Shown in pieces: positions 14,040-20,670 of a stretch of 25,650 nt of DNA. The stretch's first letter is position 1. Every line of letters starts with the position of its first letter. The DNA comes from Thermaceae bacterium (GTDB lineage: Bacteria; Deinococcota; Deinococci; Deinococcales; Marinithermaceae). Location of the stretch: the NCBI GenBank assembly GCA_027023345.1, contig JALVVO010000247.1, positions 1 through 25,650 on the forward strand, read 5' to 3'. Position numbers and translations under genes: made by a program. The notes under the pieces were generated by a model. The model did no database searches. It had not been told where the DNA came from and was given only the letters and a program-made list of their open reading frames with translations.

Positions 14040-15509
14040 TTACTTCTTGATGACGATCCGGCCCTCGACCTTGGGGGCCACCGGCGAGTGGGCCTGGATG
14101 TAGTCCACCACCACCTGGGCGAGGAGCTTGCCGTTCCGCTCGTCGATCACCCGCGGGGCGTTCTTGAACATGACGTAGCCGTCGCCGCCGCGGCCCATGT
14201 AGTCGTTGATGGCGCAGACGTAGGTCTTGTTCGGGTCGAGGGGCTTCCCGTTCACGTAGACCTCGAGGATCCGCTGGCCGGCCGGGCGGTTGGGGTCAAA
14301 GACGTACTTGATCCCCGAGACCTGGGGGAAGCGGCCCTTGGTGCGCTCCCACTGGGAGACGCCGTTTTCCAGCGCGGCCTTCAGCGTCTTGCCGTCGATC
14401 TTGACGCTGATCACCACGTTGCCGAAGGGCAGGATGGCGAAGATGTCCTTCTTGGTGAGCTTCCCGGGGCCGTAGATCTGGTCAGTGCGGATGCCGCCGC
14501 CGTTCTGGATGGCGCAGTCGGCCTTGGCGTACTCCCGCATGGCGTCGGCGATCAGGTCGCCGAGGTTCGACTCCTGGCGACGGACCACCTTCCGCCGGGC
14601 GTCGAGCGGCACCTTGGTCTCGCCGATCGGCTGGTTCATCGCCTGGTCCAGGGCGGCGGCGTACTTGGCCACCACCTTGGCCATCTCCGGGTCCTCGGGG
14701 ATCTTGCTGTCCACCACGTACTCGGTGGGGATGACCACGGGTTTGAGGCCGGGGATGGTGTAGACCTTGAGGTGGCCGAGCCAGACCCAGTCGGCGCCGG
14801 TCTTCCAGATCAGGGTGCCGTTCACCACCTTCCACATGGGGGCGTGGTCGTGCCCGCCGAGGATCAGGTCGATCTCCGGCACCTTGGCGGCGAGCTCCTC
14901 GTCGTGGGCCATGTCCATGTGGGTGAGGGCGATGACCACCTCGGCACCCTTGTCCTTCAGCATCCGGGCGTACTTGCGGCCGGTCTCGACGAAGTCGAGG
15001 TACTGGGCGTTGGGGCCGGGGCTGGTGAGCTCGAGCCAGTTGTCGATCAGGCCGAGGAGGCCGACCTTGACCCCGTTCCAGTTCACCAGCGCCCAGCGCA
15101 CCGCGCCGACGTAACCCTCGCCGGTGCGCTTATCCACCAAGTTGGTGGAAATCCAGGTGAACTTGGACTCCTTCACCCGCTGGGCGGCCACCTCGGGGCC
15201 GAAGTCGAACTCGTGGTTGCCGAAGGTGGCGTAGTCGAGCCCCAGGCGGTTGAAGACGTCCACCATCTGCTTGCCCTTGAAGACGCTGGACATGATCGAG
15301 GGGCTAAAGGCGTCGCCGGAGAAGAGGATGAGGTTTTCCTGCCCCCCGAGCTCCTTGATCAGCGTCGCCACCCGGGCGGCCCCGCCGTACTTGCCCTTTT
15401 TCACCGGCTGGATCTCGTAGACGTCGTTGAAGTGGATGATCGAGAACTCGCCGGCGAAGGCGAGGGCGCCGAGCAGGAGCGCCGCCACGAAAAGCCCGAT
15501 TCGCTTCAT
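14040..15509 (-). CDS. Secreted 5'-nucleotidase / 2',3'-cyclic phosphodiesterase family
   Basis: This 489-residue enzyme belongs to the UshA/5'-nucleotidase family, which removes phosphate from nucleotides outside the membrane so that nucleoside and phosphate can be taken up. A signal peptide covers about MKRIGLFVAALLLGALAFA. The two-metal metallophosphatase domain shows HFNDVYE, GDAFSP, GNHEFDFG, ALTHMDMAHDEELA and GGHDH. The C-terminal substrate domain has ESNLGDLIADAMREYAKADCAIQNGGGIR and GRGGDGYVMFKNA. No C-terminal anchor is seen. I favour ATG at 15509 because it gives a clean signal peptide, with GGAGG 11 bases before it; an ATG at 15518 is also possible. It lies 25 bp after the ferredoxin-NADP reductase gene, and a TAGAAT box overlaps that gene's stop. 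Confidence 0.92.
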   Translation of the reverse strand: MKRIGLFVAALLLGALAFAGEFSIIHFNDVYEIQPVKKGKYGGAARVATLIKELGGQENLILFSGDAFSPSIMSSVFKGKQMVDVFNRLGLDYATFGNHEFDFGPEVAAQRVKESKFTWISTNLVDKRTGEGYVGAVRWALVNWNGVKVGLLGLIDNWLELTSPGPNAQYLDFVETGRKYARMLKDKGAEVVIALTHMDMAHDEELAAKVPEIDLILGGHDHAPMWKVVNGTLIWKTGADWVWLGHLKVYTIPGLKPVVIPTEYVVDSKIPEDPEMAKVVAKYAAALDQAMNQPIGETKVPLDARRKVVRRQESNLGDLIADAMREYAKADCAIQNGGGIRTDQIYGPGKLTKKDIFAILPFGNVVISVKIDGKTLKAALENGVSQWERTKGRFPQVSGIKYVFDPNRPAGQRILEVYVNGKPLDPNKTYVCAINDYMGRGGDGYVMFKNAPRVIDERNGKLLAQVVVDYIQAHSPVAPKVEGRIVIKK

Positions 15510-15534
15510 AGCCTCCATCACCTCCGACCCTATT

Positions 15535-16542
15535 CTAGGCGCCTTTTCCCGCCGGGGTCCCGCGGTCGGAGGAGTGGCCGGGGTAAGCGCGCTCGCCGGT
15601 GACGTAGGCGGCGGCGTAGTTGGCGGCGGTGGCGGCCTCGCCGAAGTTGATCTGGATCAGCTTGAGCTTGCCCGGGTAGGTGACCGCGTCGCCGGCGGCG
15701 AAGACCCCTTTGCGGCTCGTCTCCATCCGGGTGTTGACCACGATCTTGTTGCCCTCAAGCGTTAGGCCCCAGTTCGCCAAGGGCCCGGGCTTGGTGAGGA
15801 AGCCGGCGAGGACGAGCACCGCGTCCACCGGGAGCGCCTCGCGCTCGCCGGTCTTGAGGTTTTCGATCTCGGCCTCCCGAACCCAGTCGTCCCCGCGCAC
15901 CGCCTTGAGCACGTAGGGCGTCTTCAGGGCGAGCTCTCCCCGCCGGGCGGCGGCCTCGAGGTCGGCGACGCTCTTTTCGTGGGCGCGGAAGGCGGTGCGG
16001 CGGTGGATGAGCGTCACCCGGGCGATGTTCTTGAGCATCAGCGCCCAGTCCACCGCGCTGTCGCCCCCGCCGACGATGAGGACCTCCTTGCCCTTGAACT
16101 CCTCGGGGTGCTTGACCGCGTAGAAGAGGCCCTTGCCCTCGAGCTCCCGCTCGCCCTCGGCCCCCACCCGCCGGGGTTCGAAGACGCCGAGCCCGCTCGC
16201 GATCACCACCGCCCGGGCCCGGTAGGTGTGGCCCCGGTCGGTGGTGAGGAGGAAACCCTCCTCGTCCTCGGCGAGCGTCTCGGCCCGCTCCTCCAGGGCG
16301 TAGATGGGGTTGAAGGGCTCGACCTGGGCGACGAGCCGGGCGGCGAGGTCCGCGGCCTTAATCTTGGGAAAGCCCACCACGTCGTAGATGTACTTCTCCG
16401 GGTAGAGGGCGACGAGCTGCCCCCCGGGCTCCGAGAGGGGGTCCACCAGCCTTGAGGAGAGCCCCCGCATCCCGGCGTAGAAGGCCACCGCGAGGCCGGT
16501 GGGCCCCGCCCCCACCACGATCAGGTCGGTTCCGGTCTGCAT
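15535..16542 (-). CDS. Thioredoxin-reductase-like ferredoxin-NADP+ reductase
   Basis: This 335-residue flavoprotein has an FAD dinucleotide motif GAGPTG at residues 11-16, a second dinucleotide motif GGGDSA at 158-163 for NAD(P)H, and a C-terminal FAD motif FAAGDAVTYPGKLKLIQINFGEAATAANYAA. The CxxC redox pair of thioredoxin reductase is absent, which together with SEPGGQLVALYPEKYIYDVVGFPKI near 37-61 marks the ferredoxin/flavodoxin-NADP+ reductase type 2 (YumC) family. It likely moves electrons between NADPH and ferredoxin in the cytoplasm, for iron-sulfur cluster or biosynthetic reactions; the partner ferredoxin is not in this window. ATG at 16542 follows GGGGAGGG closely. It lies between a Crp-type regulator gene and a nucleotidase gene. 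Confidence 0.88.
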   Translation of the reverse strand: MQTGTDLIVVGAGPTGLAVAFYAGMRGLSSRLVDPLSEPGGQLVALYPEKYIYDVVGFPKIKAADLAARLVAQVEPFNPIYALEERAETLAEDEEGFLLTTDRGHTYRARAVVIASGLGVFEPRRVGAEGERELEGKGLFYAVKHPEEFKGKEVLIVGGGDSAVDWALMLKNIARVTLIHRRTAFRAHEKSVADLEAAARRGELALKTPYVLKAVRGDDWVREAEIENLKTGEREALPVDAVLVLAGFLTKPGPLANWGLTLEGNKIVVNTRMETSRKGVFAAGDAVTYPGKLKLIQINFGEAATAANYAAAYVTGERAYPGHSSDRGTPAGKGA

Positions 16543-16560
16543 CCTTTCCCTCCCCAGAAA

Positions 16561-16580
16561 GGGCCCCCGCTCGGGGGCCC
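16561..16580 (-). terminator. Hairpin between Crp-type gene and ferredoxin reductase gene
   Basis: GGGCCCCC (16561-16568) and GGGGGCCC (16573-16580) form an 8-bp GC stem with a four-base loop, followed on the minus strand by TTT and then by the ribosome binding site of the next gene. It may partly terminate transcripts of the regulator gene. Confidence 0.5.
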
Positions 16581-16597
16581 GCCGGGGTCATTATCGC

Positions 16598-17209
16598 CTA
16601 TTCCGGGCGGCTTGCTAGGTCTTCCAGGCCCTTCAGGTCGGTGAGGGTGATCTTGCCGTAGCCCGACTTGATGTAGCCCTCCCGGGCGAGCTCGCCCACC
16701 ACCTTGGTGACGGTCTCCCGGACCGAGCCCACCGCCGCCGCCAGGTCGTCGTGGGTGAGGCGGATCACCGGGCGGCCCTCGGCGTCGGTCTGGGCCAGGG
16801 CGGTGTCCTTGAGCTCGAGCAAGGCGGCGGCGATGCGGTTCTTCAGCCGCTGGGTGACCAGCCGCCGGATGCGCTCGTAGCCCTGGGCCAGCGCCGAGAC
16901 CAGGCCGGCGACGAGCGTTCGGGCCTCGTCCCCGAGGAGCTCGTCGGCGGGAATGGCCTCGACCTCGCTCTCGGTCAGGGCCTCGGCGAAGTGGCCGCGC
17001 TCGAGCCCCGCCAGCGCCTCCTCCCCGAAGTACTCGCCGGGGCGGACGAAGCGCAGCGTGAGGGCGTTGCCCTCCTCGTCCACGTGCTGGATCCGCACCA
17101 GCCCCGAGACCACCCGGTAGACGGGTTCGCCCGGGGCCGGCACCCCGGGGTAGAGGATCACCTCGCCCGGGGCGAAGCGCGCGCGTTCCCGGATGTGGGT
17201 CCTGCTCAC
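16598..17209 (-). CDS. Crp/Fnr-family transcription regulator, SdrP-like
   Basis: This 203-residue regulator has an N-terminal cyclic-nucleotide-binding-type beta-barrel (about residues 10-95, with RPGEYFGEEALAG near 56-68), a dimer helix and a C-terminal winged helix-turn-helix at about 151-178 (LTHDDLAAAVGSVRETVTKVVGEL). It has no Cys, so it is not an FNR-type iron-sulfur oxygen sensor. The usual cAMP-contacting Arg-Ser pair of E. coli CRP is not seen after GEEAL, where RGHFAEAL stands. Length and sequence resemble SdrP of Thermus thermophilus, which works without cAMP in stationary phase and oxidative stress; that identity is my inference. GTG at 17209 follows GGGAGGG. A strong hairpin overlaps this ribosome binding site. 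Confidence 0.9.
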   Translation of the reverse strand: MSRTHIRERARFAPGEVILYPGVPAPGEPVYRVVSGLVRIQHVDEEGNALTLRFVRPGEYFGEEALAGLERGHFAEALTESEVEAIPADELLGDEARTLVAGLVSALAQGYERIRRLVTQRLKNRIAAALLELKDTALAQTDAEGRPVIRLTHDDLAAAVGSVRETVTKVVGELAREGYIKSGYGKITLTDLKGLEDLASRPE

Positions 17210-17217
17210 GTTTCCCT

Positions 17218-17247
17218 CCCCGCCCCCAGGCTAGCACGGGGGCGGGG
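17218..17247 (-). promoter_or_regulatory. Leader hairpin overlapping the ribosome binding site of the Crp-type gene
   Basis: On the minus strand CCCCGCCCCC (17238-17247) pairs perfectly with GGGGGCGGGG (17218-17227) around a ten-base loop. The last GGGG of the stem is the first half of the Shine-Dalgarno stretch GGGGAGGG (17214-17221). No T-run follows, so a terminator is unlikely, and translational control is possible. Confidence 0.5.
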
Positions 17248-17275
17248 ATTTTGTAAACATATTTGTTACGAAAAT
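17248..17275. promoter_or_regulatory. AT-rich inverted repeat upstream of the Crp-type gene
   Basis: ATTTTGTAA (17248-17256) and TTACGAAAAT (17266-17275) form an inverted repeat with one bulged base and a nine-base centre. It is a striking AT island in GC-rich DNA, lies at the cutA stop codon and is in the right place for the promoter or autoregulatory operator of the Crp-type gene. Exact -35/-10 boxes are unclear (TATGTT is one minus-strand option). Confidence 0.4.
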
Positions 17276-17589
17276 CGGGTCGAGCGGTGGAGCCAGTCGA
17301 GGTAAGGAGGGTGGCCCTTTTCCACCGGCAGGGCGAGGACCTCGGGCACGGAGTAGGGGTGGAGCTCGGGCACCCGCTTAAGGAGCGCCTCCAGCCGGTC
17401 CTCGGTGGTCTTCGCGACGAGCAGCTCCTCCCGGTCCTCCTCGACCTTCCCCTCCCACCAGTAGGTGGAGACGAGCCCCGGCACCCGGTTGACGCAGGCG
17501 GCGAGCCGCTCCTCCACCAGGGCGCGGGCGAGCTTTTCCGCCGCCTCGCCGCCCGCGGGGGCGGTGATCAGGACCACGTAGGCCTTCAT
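17266..17589 (-). CDS. cutA: CutA1-family divalent-cation-binding protein
   Basis: This 107-residue protein is the usual length for CutA1, a very stable trimeric cytoplasmic protein. Family marks are the start VVLITAPAGGEAAEKLARALVEERLAACVNRVPGLVSTYWWEGKVEED, then ELLVAKTTEDRLEALLKRVPELHPYSVPEVLALPVEKGHPPYLDWL. The single Cys in AACVN, the STYWW segment and the HPYSVPE motif are conserved. It was linked to copper tolerance in E. coli, but its real role is unsettled, so no specific function is claimed. ATG at 17589 lies nine bases after the gyrA stop, so the two are probably co-transcribed. Confidence 0.95.
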   Translation of the reverse strand: MKAYVVLITAPAGGEAAEKLARALVEERLAACVNRVPGLVSTYWWEGKVEEDREELLVAKTTEDRLEALLKRVPELHPYSVPEVLALPVEKGHPPYLDWLHRSTRFS

Positions 17590-17598
17590 GCCCCTAGC

Positions 17599-20013
17599 CT
17601 ACCCCTCCCGCTCGACCACGAAGGCCGAGGCCACCTCGTCGCCCTCGGCCAGGTTCATGAGCTTCACCCCGGCGGTGGCCCGGGAGGAGACCCGGATCTC
17701 GGCGACGGGGATGCGGATCGCCTGCCCGCGCTTGGAGAGGACGAGGAGGTCCTCGTCGCCGTCGGTGGGGAGCATGGCCACGAGCTCGCCCACCTTCTTC
17801 CCGGTCTTGAAGCCGATCACCCCCTGGCCGCCGCGCCCCTGGCGGGGGTACTCCCCGACCGGGGTGCGCTTGCCGTAGCCCCGGCTGCCCACCGCCAGGA
17901 GGTCCCCCTCCCAGCCGGCGGGGATGACCGCGAGCGAGACCACCGCGTCGCCTTCCTTGAGCCGGATCCCGCGCACGCCCTGGCTCGCCCGCCCGGTCGC
18001 CCGCACCTCGGCGAGGGCGAAGCGGATCGTCTTGCCCTGGCGGGTGGCGAGGACCACGTCGTCGCCCGGGCCGGCGGTGGCCACCGCGATCAGGTCGTCG
18101 CCCTGTTGCAGGTGGATCGCGATCAGCCCCGAGCTCGTCAGGTTCTGGTACTCGAGGAGCGGGGTGCGCTTGACGACCCCCCGGCGGGTGGCGAAGACCA
18201 GGTCGCCGGGGGCCTTGAGGTCGCGCACCGCGAGCAGGGTGGCGACCTCCTCCCCCTCGCCGAGGGCGAGGAGCTGGCGGACGTGGGTGCCGCGGGCGGC
18301 CCGGCTGGCCTCGGGGAGCTCGAAGACCTTGAGGCCGAAGACCCGGCCCTGGTTGGTGAAGAAGAGGAGCTGGTCGTGCATCTGGGCGACGAAAACGCGG
18401 GTGGCCTCGTCTTCGCCCTTGGTCCTTCCTGCCTGGACCCCGACCCCGCCGCGGCCCTGGGCGCGGTAGGCCTCGAGCGGCGTGCGCTTGACGTAGCCGG
18501 CGGCGGTCATGGTGATGACCATGGGCTCGTCCTCGATCAGGTCCTCGGGCGAAAACCCTTCGGCGAAGGTGGTGATCACGGTGCGGCGGGGGTCGGCGTA
18601 CTTTTGCTTGACCTCGAGGAGCTCGTCCTTGATGACGCCCCAAAGCCTGCCCTCGTCCTCGAGGATCGCACGGAGGAAGGCGATCTTCTCTTGGAGCTCG
18701 CGGTACTCGGCGAGGAGCCGCTCGCGCTCGAGGCCGGTGAGCCGCTGGAGCCGCATGTCGAGAATCGCCTGGGCCTGGACCTCGGTGAGGCCGAAGCGCT
18801 CGATGAGGCCTCGCTTCGCCTCGGCGGGGTCCTTGGAGGCGCGGATCAGGGTGATGACCTCGTCGATGTGGTCGAGGGCGACGAGCAGGCCCTCGAGCAC
18901 GTGGGCCCGCTCCTCGGCCTTCTTGAGCTCGAAGGCGGTGCGCCGGGTGACGACCTCCCGCCGGTGGTCGAGGTAGTGGCGCATGAGCTCGAGCAGCGAG
19001 AGCACCTTGGGCTCGCCCTCGACGATCGCGAGCAGGTTGACGGTGAAGCTGGTCTGGAGCTGGGTGTGCTTGTAGAGGCGGTTCAGCACCACCTCGGGGT
19101 TCGCCCCCCGCTTGAGCTCGATGACGATCCGCATCCCCCGGCGGTCGGACTCGTCGCGGAGGGCGGCGATCTCCTCCACCTTCTTGGCCCGCACCAGGGC
19201 GGCGATCTGGGTGATGAGGCTCGCCTTGTTGACCTGGTAGGGGATCTCGGTGACTACCAGGGCGACCCGGTTCTTCTTCTCCTCGACGTGGACCTTGGCC
19301 CGGAGCTTGAGGCTGCCCCGGCCTTTGGCGTAGGCCTCCTTGATCCCGCCCTTGTGCAGCCGGCCGCCGGTGGGGAAGTCGGGCCCGGGGAGGACGGCGA
19401 GGACCTCGTCGAGGGAGATCTCGGGGCGGTCGATCATCTTGACCAGGGCGTCGATCAGCTCGCCGAGGTTGTGGGGCGGGAGGCTCGTCGCCATGCCCAC
19501 GGCGATCCCCGAGGCCCCATTCGCCAGCAGGTTGGGAAAGCCCGCCGGCAACACCTCGGGCTCCTCGGCGGTGCCGTCGAAGTTGGGCTTGAAGCCCACC
19601 GTGTGCTTGTCGATGTCCTTGAGGAGCTCGAGGGCGATGGGGGAGAGCCGGGCCTCGGTGTAGCGGTAGGCCGCCGGGGGATCGCCGTCGATCGAGCCGA
19701 AGTTCCCCTGTCCGTCCACCAGCGGGTAGCGCAGGTTCCAGTCCTGGGCCATGCGCACCATCGCGTCGTAGACCGCCTGGTCGCCGTGGGGGTGGTACTT
19801 CTTGATGACCTCGCCGACGACGCCGGCGGACTTCGCGTGCTTGCGACCGGGCAGGAGCCCTTCCTGGTACATGGCGAAGAGGATCCGCCGCTGCACCGGC
19901 TTGAGTCCGTCGCGGACGTCGGGCAGCGCCCGGTCCACGATCACGCTCATGGCGTAGTTGATGAAGCTCTGCTTGACCTCTTCGGTGATCTCGACAGGTA
20001 GGACCTCAGCCAT
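17599..20013 (-). CDS. gyrA: DNA gyrase subunit A
   Basis: This 804-residue subunit cuts and rejoins DNA, working with GyrB to add negative supercoils. The N-terminal breakage-reunion domain shows INYAMSVIVDRALPDVRDGLKPVQRRILFAM and YHPHGDQAVYDAMVRMAQ; the catalytic Tyr is Tyr118 in YRYTE. The C-terminal beta-pinwheel begins near residue 490. The GyrA box is QGRGGVG at 519-525 (18439-18459), looser than the standard Q(R/K)RGG(R/K)G, and a similar QGRGGQG recurs late in the pinwheel. Gln79 stands at the E. coli Ser83 position and Asp83 at Asp87. ParC is the alternative, but the many pinwheel repeats and the glycine-rich box favour GyrA. ATG at 20013 has a modest GAGG six bases before it. Confidence 0.95.
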   Translation of the reverse strand: MAEVLPVEITEEVKQSFINYAMSVIVDRALPDVRDGLKPVQRRILFAMYQEGLLPGRKHAKSAGVVGEVIKKYHPHGDQAVYDAMVRMAQDWNLRYPLVDGQGNFGSIDGDPPAAYRYTEARLSPIALELLKDIDKHTVGFKPNFDGTAEEPEVLPAGFPNLLANGASGIAVGMATSLPPHNLGELIDALVKMIDRPEISLDEVLAVLPGPDFPTGGRLHKGGIKEAYAKGRGSLKLRAKVHVEEKKNRVALVVTEIPYQVNKASLITQIAALVRAKKVEEIAALRDESDRRGMRIVIELKRGANPEVVLNRLYKHTQLQTSFTVNLLAIVEGEPKVLSLLELMRHYLDHRREVVTRRTAFELKKAEERAHVLEGLLVALDHIDEVITLIRASKDPAEAKRGLIERFGLTEVQAQAILDMRLQRLTGLERERLLAEYRELQEKIAFLRAILEDEGRLWGVIKDELLEVKQKYADPRRTVITTFAEGFSPEDLIEDEPMVITMTAAGYVKRTPLEAYRAQGRGGVGVQAGRTKGEDEATRVFVAQMHDQLLFFTNQGRVFGLKVFELPEASRAARGTHVRQLLALGEGEEVATLLAVRDLKAPGDLVFATRRGVVKRTPLLEYQNLTSSGLIAIHLQQGDDLIAVATAGPGDDVVLATRQGKTIRFALAEVRATGRASQGVRGIRLKEGDAVVSLAVIPAGWEGDLLAVGSRGYGKRTPVGEYPRQGRGGQGVIGFKTGKKVGELVAMLPTDGDEDLLVLSKRGQAIRIPVAEIRVSSRATAGVKLMNLAEGDEVASAFVVEREG

Positions 20014-20037
20014 CGTTCGCCTCGCTTTGGGGGGAAT

Positions 20038-20055
20038 GCGTTCCCACGGGAACGC
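20038..20055. promoter_or_regulatory. 18-bp palindrome in the gyrA leader
   Basis: GCGTTCCC-AC-GGGAACGC is a perfect inverted repeat, 24 bases before the gyrA ATG and about 20 bases downstream of the predicted -10 box. It may be an operator for a dimeric regulator or a leader hairpin. Confidence 0.5.
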
Positions 20056-20075
20056 GATTCTTTACGCCAGCTCTC

Positions 20076-20081
20076 AGTATA
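20076..20081 (-). promoter_or_regulatory. -10 box of gyrA
   Basis: TATACT on the minus strand lies 62 bases before the gyrA start. The -35 is weak (TTCTTT about 18 bases upstream, within the T-run after the tRNA). Promoters with weak -35 boxes are common for supercoiling-controlled gyrase genes, but that is inference here. Confidence 0.45.
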
Positions 20082-20085
20082 CCCC

Positions 20086-20127
20086 GGCGGCTTCCCAAAA
20101 AAGAAGCCGCCCGCCCCACGGACGGGC
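20086..20127 (-). terminator. Overlapping hairpins after tRNA-Asp
   Basis: On the minus strand the first stem is GCCCGTCC (20120-20127) with GGGCGGGC (20109-20116), including one G-U pair that would be a mismatch on the plus strand; a T-rich run, CTTCTTTTTT, follows. A second perfect 9-bp stem, GGCGGCTTC at 20086-20094 with GAAGCCGCC at 20103-20111, shares bases 20109-20111 with the first. It likely ends the tRNA transcript. Confidence 0.6.
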
Positions 20128-20131
20128 TTTT

Positions 20132-20209
20132 TGGCGGCCCCGACGGGACTTGAACCCGCGACCTCCCACGTGACAGGCGGGTGTGCTAACCAAGCTACAC
20201 CACGGGGCC
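20132..20209 (-). tRNA. tRNA-Asp (anticodon GTC)
   Basis: The minus strand folds as a full cloverleaf: acceptor stem GGCCCCG with CGGGGCC, D-arm GTGT/GCAC with loop AGCTTGGTTA, anticodon arm CCCGC-CTGTCAC-GTGGG with anticodon GTC, variable loop AGGTC, T-arm GCGGG-TTCAAGT-CCCGT, discriminator G and an encoded CCA end (20132-20134). The G73 discriminator and GTC anticodon are both right for aspartate. It lies between aroQ and gyrA with its own promoter. Confidence 0.97.
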
Positions 20210-20221
20210 CCGCCTCCGGCG

Positions 20222-20250
20222 AGTATAGGGCGGGCGGGCTAGGAGGTCAA
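20222..20250 (-). promoter_or_regulatory. Promoter of tRNA-Asp
   Basis: On the minus strand TTGACC (20245-20250) and TATACT (20222-20227) are exactly 17 bases apart, an almost perfect housekeeping promoter. The -10 lies 12 bases before the tRNA 5' end, and the -35 overlaps the last codons of aroQ. Confidence 0.75.
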
Positions 20251-20670
20251 CGCGAGCAGGTACTCGATCGCGTAGCGGTAGCCCAGGGGACCGAGCCCGC
20301 TGATCACCCCCCGGGCGGCGGGGGCGGTCACCGAGTGGGCGCGGAAGGGCTCGCGGGCGTAGAGGTTGGAGAGGTGCACCTCGACCACCGGGAGCGGCTG
20401 CCCCCGGATCGCGTCGAGGAGGGCGTAGGAGTAGTGGGTCAGGGCCCCGGGGTTAAGCACCATGCCGCGAAACCCCTCCTCCTCCGCCCGCTGGATCCAC
20501 TCCACCAGCTGGCCCTCGTGGTTGGACTGCCGGCTGACCACGCCGACACCGAGCTCGCTGCCCCAGGCCTCGAGCTTCTCCTCCAGCGCCTCGAAGGTCA
20601 GGGTGCCGTAGATCTCCGGCTCACGCCGGCCGAGCAGGTTGAGGTTGGGGCCGTGCAGGACCAGAATCAT
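20239..20670 (-). CDS. aroQ: 3-dehydroquinate dehydratase, type II
   Basis: This 143-residue cytoplasmic enzyme converts 3-dehydroquinate to 3-dehydroshikimate, step three of the shikimate pathway, and forms a dodecamer in known cases. It shows VLHGPNLNLLGRREPEIYG with the catalytic Tyr near residue 21, SNHEGQLVEWI, NPGALTHYSYALLDAI, EVHLSN and REPFRAHSVTAP with the catalytic His. I chose ATG at 20670 rather than the TTG at 20682, because it overlaps the aroB stop as ATGA and follows GGGAGG by four bases. It is the last gene of the aroCKBQ cluster and makes the substrate chain with AroB, just upstream, direct. Confidence 0.95.
   Translation of the reverse strand: MILVLHGPNLNLLGRREPEIYGTLTFEALEEKLEAWGSELGVGVVSRQSNHEGQLVEWIQRAEEEGFRGMVLNPGALTHYSYALLDAIRGQPLPVVEVHLSNLYAREPFRAHSVTAPAARGVISGLGPLGYRYAIEYLLALTS

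Noticed and set aside
14088..15602. Plus-strand open frame (504 codons) opposite the nucleotidase gene
   Set aside because: Same GC-driven shadow; rich in Val, His, Gly and Asp without any recognisable fold, and it runs past the end of the real gene.
17263..20001. Very long plus-strand open frame (912 codons) opposite gyrA and cutA
   Set aside because: It mirrors the third-position GC bias of gyrA. The protein is a low-complexity mix of Gly, Val, Asp, Glu, Leu and His with no family motif, while gyrA has every expected motif.
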